DNA of 54,112 nt from Pseudomonadota bacterium. Lineage in GTDB: Bacteria > Myxococcota_A > Polyangia > Polyangiales > Polyangiaceae. A program made the position numbers and the translations under genes. Positions 24,515-35,994 of the stretch are shown piece after piece. Below the pieces are notes generated by a model, which worked only from the letters and a program-made list of their open reading frames with translations, had not been told where the DNA came from and searched no databases. Position 1 is the first letter of the stretch; every line of letters starts with the position of its first letter. Location of the stretch: assembly GCA_023428245.1 (NCBI GenBank), contig JAEYYX010000054.1, positions 1 through 54,112 of the forward strand. The letters run 5' to 3'.

Positions 24515-25741
24515 CTATTCGGAGCTTCTCTCGAGGATTTTCCGGAAAGGAGCCGGCAAAGGCTCCTTCAGCGCCTCGACGGGGCGGAGCCAAACGAGCG
24601 CCGCACCTGCGTAAGCCCGCTCGAAAAGCCTTTCGAGCCCCCCGCATGGTGCCCGAACTTCGAAGGGATTGAGCTCCACCCGGTGACGGGTCACGGTGTG
24701 CGTGAGAGGTCCTAGGGGACGCACGTTGAGCTCATTCGTTGCCACCTGAGCCAATGTTTTCAGTAAGCCCGCCCCCACCTCCTGGCTCGACCCTTTGAGC
24801 TCAAGACCTAAGGAGAGGGGTGTGAGGGCGCCCGCGCTCGACGAGCCGACCTCGAGAGTCGGCAAGACGCTCAACCCCGCCCACCAGCGCGCTCCCTCTG
24901 GAAGACGGAGGATCAGGAGCCTCCCCCGCGATCGAAACAGGATCGGCACAGCAAGCACGCTCGTCGGCTGTGGACGCGCCTTCGGCGTAGGGAGGCTCGC
25001 GGCGATCCCTTGCGCGAAGCCTTGGCAGCCTTGCCGAATCGGACAGGCGGCGCAGAGAGGCGCGCGAGGCAAGCAGATGGTCGCGCCGAGCTCCATGAGC
25101 GCTTGATTGAAATCACCGACGCGCGCCTCGGGTAGCCACGTGAGGGCCCGAGTCTCTATCAGCCTCTTGATAGGTGCGCGATTCGGATCGCCGGTCAGTG
25201 CATCGTAACGACACACGACCCGCACGACATTGCCGTCGATCGCTGGCACCCGCTCCCCAAAGGCGATGCTCCCGATCGCTCCGGCTGAATAGGGCCCCAC
25301 GCCCGGAACACGTCGCAGCTGCTCCTGGCCGCGCGGGACGATCCCTTGATGCTCCCGCACGATGTACACAGCTCCTTCCTGGAGCCGACGGGCCCGCGAA
25401 TAGTAACCGAGCCCTTGCCAAACCCGGAGCACGTCATCCGTCTGAGCCTGAGCGAGGCTCTGCACGCTCGGGAACCGCTGCATCCAGGTCTGGTAATAAC
25501 GTTTGACTACTTCGACGCGGGTTTGTTGGAGCATGACCTCGCTCACCCAAATCGCATAGGCATCCGCCGTCTTCCGCCAGGGCAAGTCCCGCTTCACAGC
25601 GTCGAACCAATCGAGCAGCTTCTGAGCCACCTCGAACCGAGCCACGGGGGCAGCGGAGGCGCGCCGGGATGCGGGAGCATCCGTCCCACGCTGCGCCGAA
25701 GCGCCGGTCGACCGAGTCCTAGGCTTCGCCGCTTGAGGCAT
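24515..25741 (-). CDS. mutY: A/G-specific adenine DNA glycosylase MutY
   Basis: 408 residues. It removes adenine paired with 8-oxoguanine. Visible: WVSEVMLQQTRVE with the catalytic Glu, helix-hairpin-helix LRRVPGVGPYSAGAI, PAIDGNVVRV with the catalytic Asp, and the 4Fe-4S loop CLPRAPLCAACPIRQGC. A NUDIX-like C-terminal recognition domain follows (about 270-400). The first 35 residues are a low-complexity Ala/Arg/Ser tail. ATG 25741 is chosen because a longer frame upstream lies opposite the divergent lipoprotein gene and looks non-coding. Confidence 0.93.
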   Translation of the reverse strand: MPQAAKPRTRSTGASAQRGTDAPASRRASAAPVARFEVAQKLLDWFDAVKRDLPWRKTADAYAIWVSEVMLQQTRVEVVKRYYQTWMQRFPSVQSLAQAQTDDVLRVWQGLGYYSRARRLQEGAVYIVREHQGIVPRGQEQLRRVPGVGPYSAGAIGSIAFGERVPAIDGNVVRVVCRYDALTGDPNRAPIKRLIETRALTWLPEARVGDFNQALMELGATICLPRAPLCAACPIRQGCQGFAQGIAASLPTPKARPQPTSVLAVPILFRSRGRLLILRLPEGARWWAGLSVLPTLEVGSSSAGALTPLSLGLELKGSSQEVGAGLLKTLAQVATNELNVRPLGPLTHTVTRHRVELNPFEVRAPCGGLERLFERAYAGAALVWLRPVEALKEPLPAPFRKILERSSE

Positions 25742-25798
25742 GGCGGGCACTCTGCTCGAGACGGAAGCCGGACAGCAAGTCCCCGCCTGCTCCCTGAG

Positions 25799-25813
25799 AT
25801 TGGCCGGGCCAAT
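25799..25813. promoter_or_regulatory. 15-bp perfect palindrome between divergent mutY and lipoprotein genes
   Basis: ATTGGCC-G-GGCCAAT lies in the 96-bp region between the two divergent starts, 25 bp before the lipoprotein ATG. It is well placed to be an operator for one or both genes. The regulator is unknown. Confidence 0.35.
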
Positions 25814-25837
25814 TGCGAAAGGACGCGTTATTCGTGT

Positions 25838-27736
25838 ATGCCGAAGTCCATCGTGCCTTCGAGCGCTTGGCCTCTCCCGAAGTTCCTGAGCGCCGCGCTC
25901 ACGCTTGGAACGCTTGTCGTCGCCTGCGGCACGAGCAGCCAGAAGCCTCGGGACGACGAGGGCGGCGCGGGAGCCGGGAACAACCCCGACCCGCCAACTT
26001 GTGAGGAGGGAAAGGTTTGCGATGGAGTCTGCGTCGACTTGTTCACCAGCGGGCGGAACTGCGGAGCCTGTGGTGTCGCCTGCGGCGAGACATTTCGCTG
26101 CATCGACGGCAAGTGCGGTTGTGCCGAGAACCACGCAGCCTGCGAAACGGGCTGCGCTCCCATCGACACTGATCCTCACAACTGCGGCAGCTGCGGGAAC
26201 CAGTGCAAAGAGGGGCGAAGCTGCGAAGCTGGGAAATGCGTCTGTCCCGAGGGGAGCACTGTTTGCTCCGGCAGTTGTGTCGATTTGCGAAAAAACCAAG
26301 ACCACTGCGGCGAGTGCGGTCTCCGCTGCGGCCCCCTCGACGTGTGTCAAAGCGGGACTTGTCGCCACGCTCCTGGCCCTTCAAGCGACGGCTGCGGTGG
26401 CAGCGCGCGCAATGTCTCGCTCCGTCAGCTGACCTGGAACCAAGGCGTCGAGATCCCCGTCTACGTGGATGACGACGAACCCGAGCCGAACGCTCCCCTC
26501 CTCGCTGGTCGACCCCTGCTCGTCAGGGCGTTTGTCGACGTCGAGCCTGCCTTCACCAGGCGCACCCTCGCCGCTCGCCTTTTTCTGAGCTCAAAGGAGA
26601 ACGCTCAGCCCGTCTACTACGACAAGCGCGTGATTGCTCTCGACTCGAGCCCTCTCGAACTCGACTCGACCTTTCAGTTCCTCGTGCCCGCGGACGCGCT
26701 CACGGTCAGTGCCGAGCTTGCTGTCGAAGTTGTCGAGTGTGACCGTTCAGTGAGCGGCCCCGTCCTCTCTCCCCGAGCCCCCAAGCAAGGCGAACTCTCT
26801 CTCGAACTCCAAGAGAGTCCCGAGATTTCCGTCGCCATCGTCCCGATCGAGCACGAGGGTCGACTCCCGGACACCTCAGAGGAGCACTTGGCTCCTTACG
26901 CCGAGGCTCTCGAAGCAATGTTCCCGCTCGCCAAGGCCAAACTCGACGTGCTTCCGCCCCTGACGAGCGGCCAAGAGGGGCTCCTCGACTTCGACGCTCT
27001 CCTTTCCCGGCTCCAAGAGCGGCGCGCCGCTGACCAGCCAGGCGCGGACATCTACTACTTCGGATTCGTCCGCCCGAAGGCCACGCTCAAGGAACATTGT
27101 TCCTCGAGCGACTGTACATACGGGATCGCCTACCAAACTCGCAGCTCTTCATTCCACGTCGCACTCGGCATCGAATACGGCGATCGCGCCTCGGAGGATA
27201 CTTTCGTGCATGAGCTCGGGCATAACATGGGGCTCGGGCACGCGCCCTGCGGAACCGACGGTGACCCCAAGTATCCTTACCCGGACGCCTCTCTCGGCAC
27301 GCTCGGCTTCGACTTCCGCTCTCGAGAAGCACTCGACCCGACGGAGACACGAGACGTCATGAGCTACTGCGAGCCGACCTGGGTCAGTGACTACACCTAT
27401 CGCAGCGTCTTTTCAGCGCTGAGCAGGGCCCAGCGTGCACTTCGCTCGCAGGCCATGGGCACGCTCTCCGAACCGACACGAAACTTCCTTTCGATTCGGA
27501 CCCGAGACGGAATCGCCCGGGTCGGTGCCGCTCCCCTCTTGCTCGAGGTCCCCGAAGAGCCCCCCCTGCCCGGTCTGGTGCTCGGGGCGGATGACGCCGA
27601 GCTTCTCGAGATTCAGGTCCATCGGATCACAACAGGAGACTCCCCACTCGTCACCTGGCTCATCCCCGAGCCGGAGCAGGACTGGTACGCGGTTGTCCTC
27701 CCGGACGGAACACGCGCGCCGCTGCCGCGCAACTAG
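25838..27736 (+). CDS. Metzincin-like zinc metalloprotease lipoprotein with Cys-rich repeats
   Basis: 632 residues. A signal peptide with lipobox LVVAC puts the lipid anchor at Cys30. Three Cys-rich repeats of the CxGxCVDLxxxxxNCGxCGxxC type (about 50-170) follow, a motif frequent in secreted myxobacterial proteins. After a beta-rich middle region comes HELGHNMGLGH (458-468), the HExxHxxGxxH zinc site of metzincins, and downstream DVMSYC as a Met-turn candidate. The last 100 residues form another beta-rich part. It is expected on the cell surface or in the periplasm; its substrate is unknown. The possible ribosome binding site AAAGGA is rather far (14 bases) from ATG 25838, but the lipoprotein signal supports this start. 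It is divergent from mutY. Confidence 0.8.
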   Translation: MPKSIVPSSAWPLPKFLSAALTLGTLVVACGTSSQKPRDDEGGAGAGNNPDPPTCEEGKVCDGVCVDLFTSGRNCGACGVACGETFRCIDGKCGCAENHAACETGCAPIDTDPHNCGSCGNQCKEGRSCEAGKCVCPEGSTVCSGSCVDLRKNQDHCGECGLRCGPLDVCQSGTCRHAPGPSSDGCGGSARNVSLRQLTWNQGVEIPVYVDDDEPEPNAPLLAGRPLLVRAFVDVEPAFTRRTLAARLFLSSKENAQPVYYDKRVIALDSSPLELDSTFQFLVPADALTVSAELAVEVVECDRSVSGPVLSPRAPKQGELSLELQESPEISVAIVPIEHEGRLPDTSEEHLAPYAEALEAMFPLAKAKLDVLPPLTSGQEGLLDFDALLSRLQERRAADQPGADIYYFGFVRPKATLKEHCSSSDCTYGIAYQTRSSSFHVALGIEYGDRASEDTFVHELGHNMGLGHAPCGTDGDPKYPYPDASLGTLGFDFRSREALDPTETRDVMSYCEPTWVSDYTYRSVFSALSRAQRALRSQAMGTLSEPTRNFLSIRTRDGIARVGAAPLLLEVPEEPPLPGLVLGADDAELLEIQVHRITTGDSPLVTWLIPEPEQDWYAVVLPDGTRAPLPRN

Positions 27737-27798
27737 TCCACCACACCCGCGCCGTGCCTCGCGGGTGACACGGCCCACCGGACAAGCAAAAAAGACGC

Positions 27799-28629
27799 TC
27801 AGAGGCGGATCGAAAACTCACCGCGGCCCGTCACGACCGCCGAACTACCCACTCGGACGAACAGCGCCCCTCTCTCATCTTGCGCCACCGAAGTCCGCAC
27901 CACGCTCCTTCGGCCTGTCAGGACCTCGAACTCGATCTGCGTCGGCTCGCGGCGCAACGCACCGCTTTGCAGATGGAAACCGAGAGCTGCGACGGCGGAA
28001 AGCTCTGGAAGTGCCCATTTCTCAGGGTCACTCGAAAAATAACGAGCTCGGGCGCCCGCTGAGTAGACGACGATGCTGCCTGACCACCCCGTGAGGCGAC
28101 TGGGATCGAAGCGGACCTCTTCGATCGCTCCGAAAAGCTGAACCAGCACACACTGCTCGGCCTCGCTCTGGTAGGCCCGGAGGTCAATTTTCGCCTCGCT
28201 GGTGAGACCGATCGCAGCCCGAATCGCTTCCGGGCTCGGCACCTCTACCGCGCGCGGCGCCGCCGCAGACCAGTGAGCGAGATGTAAGAGGTCCCCACTT
28301 CGCTCCATCTCAAGCTCAAATCGACCCGAGGGAGTCTCAAGACGAAGCCGCGGGATCACGAGGTGGCTCCCGAGGATCCAAGCAGCGCCGAGCAGCGAGG
28401 GACCGGGCAAAGAGCGCTCACCTTCCGGGGAGAAGGTCCGGATGTGACCGTGAACCCCTTGTTCACCGCGGGTCACGAAGACCACTTCGGGCAAGTTCAG
28501 GCTCGAAGCGATCTTGTGCATCGCAGATGGAGAGAGGCCCCGCGCGTCGACGAAGACAGCCGTCGGGATGCCTTCGAATTGGACGTCGGTCAGGACCTCA
28601 AGGGTGTTGTAGCGAAGGATCGTGGACAC
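27799..28629 (-). CDS. PhzF-family isomerase-like protein (divergent)
   Basis: 276 residues. It resembles PhzF proteins (diaminopimelate-epimerase fold): N-terminal YNTLEVLTDVQFEGIPTAVF, then HKIASSLNLPEVVFV where PhzF has ...NLSETVFV with the catalytic Glu, and RTFSPEGE...LLGAAWIL in place of the usual RIFTP...GHPTLG. The GHP histidine region is replaced by PGPSLLG, so activity on the usual substrates is doubtful. The start is GTG 28629 with AGGA five bases upstream. It lies 56 bases after aceE, convergent with the metalloprotease gene. Function is unknown. Confidence 0.6.
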   Translation of the reverse strand: MSTILRYNTLEVLTDVQFEGIPTAVFVDARGLSPSAMHKIASSLNLPEVVFVTRGEQGVHGHIRTFSPEGERSLPGPSLLGAAWILGSHLVIPRLRLETPSGRFELEMERSGDLLHLAHWSAAAPRAVEVPSPEAIRAAIGLTSEAKIDLRAYQSEAEQCVLVQLFGAIEEVRFDPSRLTGWSGSIVVYSAGARARYFSSDPEKWALPELSAVAALGFHLQSGALRREPTQIEFEVLTGRRSVVRTSVAQDERGALFVRVGSSAVVTGRGEFSIRL

Positions 28630-28685
28630 TCTCGTCCTATGGTCTTAGGAGACTCCCGAGCAGAGTTCGGGAGCCCCCTCTCACT

Positions 28686-31415
<2,730 letters not shown>

Positions 31416-31753
31416 TCTTGTGTTCTCCGGTCAGTTTCGCGGCGCCCGGCGACGCGCGCTCAGCGGGGGAACTGTTCGTTCCGGCTGGAGGCGCCGAGTC
31501 GTTTTGGAACGCGGCTCAATGGAGGTGTGGTTCTCTGGGGCCTCGGGTGAGGCCGGCTCGGGGCGCCTTGGATCGGCCGAGCCCCTTCCTTTGAGTCATA
31601 GTGCCGCCAGGTCCCGTCGTCGAGGGATCCGGGTTCGAGAAAAGACATCGCTCCACCTCGAGTTTTCAGGGTTTCCAGCCTGTGAAAGGCGCGAACCCGA
31701 AGCCGCGCCCGTCGCGCCAGTGTTTCCGGCCGGGTGTGCTAGGGAGAAGGCGA
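31416..31753. other. Divergent intergenic region between aceE and the metallophosphoesterase gene
   Basis: 338 bp with no credible gene. It must hold both promoters. Two stable hairpins stand side by side: GGCCTC-GGGT-GAGGCC (31539-31554) and GGCTCGG...CCGAGCC (31555-31583). They could shape the aceE leader or be a regulator site; no known riboswitch is recognised. Confidence 0.4.
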
Positions 31754-32920
31754 ATGACCGCGTCTCAGCTCCTGGTCTGGGCACTCCTCGTAGGCAGCGT
31801 TACGGGCCTCGGGCACTATTACGTTTGGCGCAGGCTGGTCCGGGACGCTTCCCTACCGCGACCCTGGCACCGGGCTCTGACCATCGCCCTGTCGGCTTTT
31901 GCCATCGGCCTGCCCCTGACGATGATCCTCGGGCGACAGCTGCCTCGCGAAGCTGTCAGCTGGCTCGCCATCCTGGCCTTCCTCTGGATGGGGATCCTCT
32001 CCAATCTGTTCTGGCTCCTCGTGCTTGCGGAGCCCGGGCGCCGTTTTCTCCTTTCGTGGAAGAAAAGGTCGGATAGGGCCCCCGGAAATGCCGCTCGGCG
32101 CCAAATTTTCAAACGCGGCTTCGCCGCAGGAGTTGCGTTCGCCGGTGCTAGCTTCTCGGGGCTCGGGGTCGCTCGCGCGCTCGGTCCGTTTCAGATCACC
32201 GAGCTCGATATCACTCTGAAGCGATTGCCCCGGGCCTTCGACGGCTACCGCATCGTCCAGGTCTCGGACATCCACGTGGGACCGACTATCGGGCGCTCCT
32301 TCATCGAGTCCATGGTTTGGGAGGTGAACCGGCTCGGGGCTGACCTCGTCGCCATCACTGGCGACCTCGTCGACGGCAGCGTCGACTCTCTCCGTCATCA
32401 TACCGAGCCCCTCCGGGAGCTGCGCGCCACGGACGGAGCCTACTTCGTGACCGGGAACCATGAGTACTACTCAGGTGCTGACGACTGGGTCATGGAGCTC
32501 GAGCGTCTCGGCATCGTCACCCTCCGAAACTCGCGCATCGAACTCGTGCGCGGGGACGCTCGCATCGATCTCGCGGGTGTCACCGACCACCGCGCTGCGC
32601 CCTTTGGAGACGCACCGGATCTCGCGCGAGCCCTCGAAGGTCGTGATCCCAATCGAGAGCTCATCTTGCTCGCGCATCAACCCGCAGAGCTCGAAAATGC
32701 ACGAAAACACGGCGTTGGGCTTCAGCTCTCCGGACACACCCACGGCGGGCAGTTCTGGCCTTGGACCCTCGTCGTGGCGCTCGTTCAGCCGGTCGTCCGC
32801 GGGCTCGCGCGCTTTGACGACACTCAGGTGTATGTGAACACTGGCACGGGGTACTGGGGTCCGCCGCTCCGGACCGGCAACGCTCCCGAGATCACTCTCG
32901 TCCGGCTACGCGCACCGTAG
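31754..32920 (+). CDS. Membrane-anchored metallophosphoesterase (YkuE/YaeI-like)
   Basis: 388 residues. Three hydrophobic helices lie at the N terminus (about 4-24, 42-62, 68-92), followed by a twin-Arg-like stretch RRQIFKRG and a further hydrophobic stretch (about 118-135). The calcineurin-like phosphoesterase domain (about 155-385) shows QVSDIHVGP, GDLVDGS, TGNHEYY, LAHQP and SGHTHGGQ, giving a full set of metal ligands. Relatives act on membrane-associated phosphate esters (for example lipid A precursors); the substrate here is not known. ATG 31754 is preceded by AGGGAGAAGG. It ends two bases before the convergent flavoprotein gene. Confidence 0.87.
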   Translation: MTASQLLVWALLVGSVTGLGHYYVWRRLVRDASLPRPWHRALTIALSAFAIGLPLTMILGRQLPREAVSWLAILAFLWMGILSNLFWLLVLAEPGRRFLLSWKKRSDRAPGNAARRQIFKRGFAAGVAFAGASFSGLGVARALGPFQITELDITLKRLPRAFDGYRIVQVSDIHVGPTIGRSFIESMVWEVNRLGADLVAITGDLVDGSVDSLRHHTEPLRELRATDGAYFVTGNHEYYSGADDWVMELERLGIVTLRNSRIELVRGDARIDLAGVTDHRAAPFGDAPDLARALEGRDPNRELILLAHQPAELENARKHGVGLQLSGHTHGGQFWPWTLVVALVQPVVRGLARFDDTQVYVNTGTGYWGPPLRTGNAPEITLVRLRAP

Positions 32921-32922
32921 GG

Positions 32923-34548
32923 TCAGCTGCGCGCCGCCTGACGCAGCGCGACCTTCTCGGCGACACGAAGTCCGTCGACAGCGGCGCTCACGATGCCCCC
33001 AGCGTAGCCAGCGCCTTCTCCGGTCGGAAACAGACCGGCCGCCTTCGGCGCCTCGAGAGAGCTCGAATCTCGAGTGATCCTGAGTGGTGAGCTGGTCCGG
33101 GACTCGACACCGACCAAGATCGCCTCTTCGGTCACATATCCACGCAATTTTCGCCCGAAACGCTGCAAGGCGGCCCTGAGCCGCTCGGCTAGCTCGAGCC
33201 CTGTCGCGTCGACCGCTGCACCCACGTCCGCCGCTGTCAGCCCAGGAAGATAGGAGGTCTTCGGGAGCGTGCTGCTCTCGCGCCCCTCAAGGAAATCCGT
33301 GACTCGAATCGCCGGCGCCCGATTGCCACCGCCGCCGAGCTCGGCGGCCCTCCGCTCAGCACGAGCCTGAACCTCGAAACCAACAAGCGCCGAGTCGATC
33401 CCGAGCGTCTGCATGTCTGAGACGTCGATCTGAACGACGAGACCAGAATTTGCGAACTCCGAGTCGCGCTTGGAAAGGCTCATTCCATTGACGACGAGGT
33501 GATCCGCGTCTGTGTGCGCCGGCACGATCCATCCGCCGGGGCACATACAGAAGGAGAACACCCCTCGTCCGTCGACCTCTTGAGCTACGCGGTAGGAAGC
33601 AGCCCCAAGCTTCGGATGACGAGCGTCCTTGCCGTACTGGATTTCGTTGATGAGCGCTTGAGGATGTTCGATTCGAACACCAAGCGCGAAGCCCTTGACC
33701 TCGAGGTCGAGACCGAGTGCCGCGCAGAGCTGCCCGATATCGCGCGCCGAGTGACCCGTGGCGAGCACAACCGAATCCGCGGGCCAAGTCGACAGCTCCT
33801 TGGTCTCGACGTCCTCGACCCGCACGCCGACGACCCGTCGCCTGTCCCCTTGTCCCTCAAGCTCAACTCCAACCAGGCGGGTTCCAAAGCGGAACTCTAC
33901 GCCGACGGATTCGAGCTCCTGGCGCATACTCGAAATGACCTTCGGCAGAAGGTTCGAACCGATGTGGGGCCGAGCATCGAGCAAGATATTCACGGGCGCT
34001 CCGTGACGAACAAGGATCTCGAGAACATCGCGGACGTCCCCGCGTTTGTGACTGCGCGTGTAGAGCTTCCCGTCACTGTAGGTCCCCGCACCGCCTTCTC
34101 CGAAACAATAGTTGCTATTCGGATCGACTCCGCCGCGGGCGTTCAAGAGCTTGAGATCCTTGCGCCGCGGCTGAACAGGCTTGCCTCGCTCGACCACGAT
34201 CGCCGCGACTCCTCGCCGCGCGAGCTCGTAAGCGCAAAAAAGGCCGGCCGGTCCATCGCCCACGATGATGACCCGAGCGGGGCCTCTCACCTCTCGTGGC
34301 GGATTACCCTCTTCCCCCGCCTGTTCTTCCTCTCCGAATCCGAGCAGGAAGTGGATTCTCACCCTGCCGCCGCGCGCGTCGATGCTGCGCTTCAGAAGGC
34401 GCGGCAGGGCAAGCTCAGCCGCCGCGACCCCGAGGGCGTGCGCAGCCTTGTTCCGGAGGGACTCCGGATCCTCTGGTTCATCGAGCCCGAGTGTTACCTC
34501 GAGCTCCTTCGGCCACGCCTTGCTCATGACTCCGTAGACCCGGGTCAC
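32923..34548 (-). CDS. FAD-dependent oxidoreductase (COG2509-like)
   Basis: 541 residues. An N-terminal RNA-binding-like or alpha/beta domain (about 1-90) precedes a Rossmann FAD motif VIIVGDGPAGLFCAYELA (about 93-110). The further family segments NYCFGEGGAGTYSDGKLYTR, VLATGHSARDI and the C-terminal GEGAGYAGGI are conserved in the uncharacterised COG2509 dehydrogenases. The reaction is unknown. The start is either GTG 34548, which overlaps the sulfatase-like stop by four bases (GTGA), or ATG 34527; the coupled GTG is used here. Confidence 0.85.
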   Translation of the reverse strand: MTRVYGVMSKAWPKELEVTLGLDEPEDPESLRNKAAHALGVAAAELALPRLLKRSIDARGGRVRIHFLLGFGEEEQAGEEGNPPREVRGPARVIIVGDGPAGLFCAYELARRGVAAIVVERGKPVQPRRKDLKLLNARGGVDPNSNYCFGEGGAGTYSDGKLYTRSHKRGDVRDVLEILVRHGAPVNILLDARPHIGSNLLPKVISSMRQELESVGVEFRFGTRLVGVELEGQGDRRRVVGVRVEDVETKELSTWPADSVVLATGHSARDIGQLCAALGLDLEVKGFALGVRIEHPQALINEIQYGKDARHPKLGAASYRVAQEVDGRGVFSFCMCPGGWIVPAHTDADHLVVNGMSLSKRDSEFANSGLVVQIDVSDMQTLGIDSALVGFEVQARAERRAAELGGGGNRAPAIRVTDFLEGRESSTLPKTSYLPGLTAADVGAAVDATGLELAERLRAALQRFGRKLRGYVTEEAILVGVESRTSSPLRITRDSSSLEAPKAAGLFPTGEGAGYAGGIVSAAVDGLRVAEKVALRQAARS

Positions 34549-35930
34549 TTGGAGGTCTTGGATGGCCCCGTCGGGCCATCGGCGCTCTTCCCGCTCTTGA
34601 GCTTGCTGCCACCGTAGGGCTTCACCACCGGAAGCTCCTTGAACTTGGCATCGATGAGCGCAGAAAGCTCCTTCACCTTCTCGGGTTCGTCCTTGGCCTT
34701 GTCGGTCAGCTCGCCCGGATCGCTCTCGAGATCGAAGAGCATCTTCTTGCCGCTGTCGAACGCGATCAGCTTGTAACGACCAGACACCACGGCGCGACGA
34801 GCCGCGTTGTTGGTGTCTTCGGCAAGCTCGAGGAACAGCGGCTCTCGGCTCTCTACCTCCCCCCCGTAGAGCTCGGGGACCATGCTCTTGCCTTGGAAGC
34901 CGTCGATCGGCTCGATGCCCATCAGCTCGAGGATGGTCGGGGCGAGGTCAATATGGGTTCGGCCCGCTGCGATGCGCCGGGCAGGGACGCCCGGCAAGTG
35001 AACGAGGAGCGGGATGCGCGTGAGCACCTCCCAGAGCTCGAAGGCATGTTTGTACATGCCGTGTTCTCCGAAGGCTTCACCGTGGTCCGCCGAGATCAGG
35101 ATCGCTGTCGAATCCCAGAACGGCTGTTTCTTCGCGAACTCGAGGAACTCTCCCACATGGCGGTCGACGAAGAAGACCTCGGAGTCATAGCGGCCGCGGT
35201 TGTCCTTACCAAAATCAGGCGTCTCCTCATGCTTGACGTACTGATCGTGGGGATCCATGAGGTGGCTCCAAAGGAAAAACTGCCCGCTGGTGTTCTTCGA
35301 ATCGGAGAGGAGCTCGGTGATCGCCGCGAAGCTCCGCGGCGTCGTGACGCTTTCGTCCGTCTGCGCGTTCCAGCTGAGGCCCGGGACCATTTTCCAAATA
35401 TCGAAGCCCTGCTTCAGACCGGGCGCTCGATCGAAGTAGAGGTGAGCGTGGACGGCCATGGTGCGAGCGCCCTGCGCCTGCATGGATTCGGTGATCCAGT
35501 CATTGGCGAGGGAATAGTTCGTGAAGAACGTGCCGGTCCGGTAGAGGGTCGAGGCATACCGCCCGCTGAGCATGGTCGCGACCGTCTGAGCTGTGTAACT
35601 CGAGACGCTCCGATAGTTCTCGTAGACGATGCTCTCTTCGGCGAGTTTGGTAAGATTCGGAGCGATCTGTTTCGGGTACCCGGTCCACGGCATGTCCGAG
35701 CGCAGAGCGTCGATCGTCAAGAGGACGACGTTCCACTTCTTTTTCTCCGGACGCGGAGGTTTCGCCGGAGGCTCGACCTCCTTCTCTCTCGCCGGCTGAG
35801 CCTCGTCCGCGACGCTCGCAGAGGGGGCAGGCTCTTCCTTCTGGGTCGTCGAAGGCGAGTCGTTCTTTTTGCACCCGAGCGAAAAGAGCGCGGAGGCGAA
35901 GAGGATGACGCTGGTCCGTGTACGAATCAT
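34545..35930 (-). CDS. Sulfatase-superfamily lipoprotein
   Basis: 461 residues. A lipobox FSLGC puts the lipid anchor at Cys20, followed by an Asp/Glu/Pro/Lys-rich linker to about 65. The alkaline-phosphatase/sulfatase fold shows VVLLTIDALRSDM (metal Asp), TAQTVATMLSGRY, DPHDQY and ISADHGEAFGEHG (metal Asp/His). The formylglycine signature C/S-x-P-x-R is absent: the position reads SSYTAQ, so the nucleophile may be Thr or Ser as in phosphoethanolamine and phosphoglycerol transferases. Function is therefore open: phosphotransferase or phosphodiesterase is as likely as sulfatase. It overlaps the COG2509 gene, so it is probably co-expressed with it. Confidence 0.8.
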   Translation of the reverse strand: MIRTRTSVILFASALFSLGCKKNDSPSTTQKEEPAPSASVADEAQPAREKEVEPPAKPPRPEKKKWNVVLLTIDALRSDMPWTGYPKQIAPNLTKLAEESIVYENYRSVSSYTAQTVATMLSGRYASTLYRTGTFFTNYSLANDWITESMQAQGARTMAVHAHLYFDRAPGLKQGFDIWKMVPGLSWNAQTDESVTTPRSFAAITELLSDSKNTSGQFFLWSHLMDPHDQYVKHEETPDFGKDNRGRYDSEVFFVDRHVGEFLEFAKKQPFWDSTAILISADHGEAFGEHGMYKHAFELWEVLTRIPLLVHLPGVPARRIAAGRTHIDLAPTILELMGIEPIDGFQGKSMVPELYGGEVESREPLFLELAEDTNNAARRAVVSGRYKLIAFDSGKKMLFDLESDPGELTDKAKDEPEKVKELSALIDAKFKELPVVKPYGGSKLKSGKSADGPTGPSKTSK

Positions 35931-35994
35931 CGGTGGGACGCTCTATAGCGCATCTCGGAAAAATATGTCCCTTCGCGGCCGAAAAGCGCGACAG

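Noticed and set aside
25346..25837. A 164-residue N-terminal extension on the metalloprotease
   Set aside because: It lies opposite mutY, and the lipoprotein signal peptide begins at ATG 25838.
25742..26368. A 209-residue N-terminal extension on MutY
   Set aside because: It lies opposite the lipoprotein gene and is compositionally unlike a protein; the ATG at 25741 gives a normal MutY.
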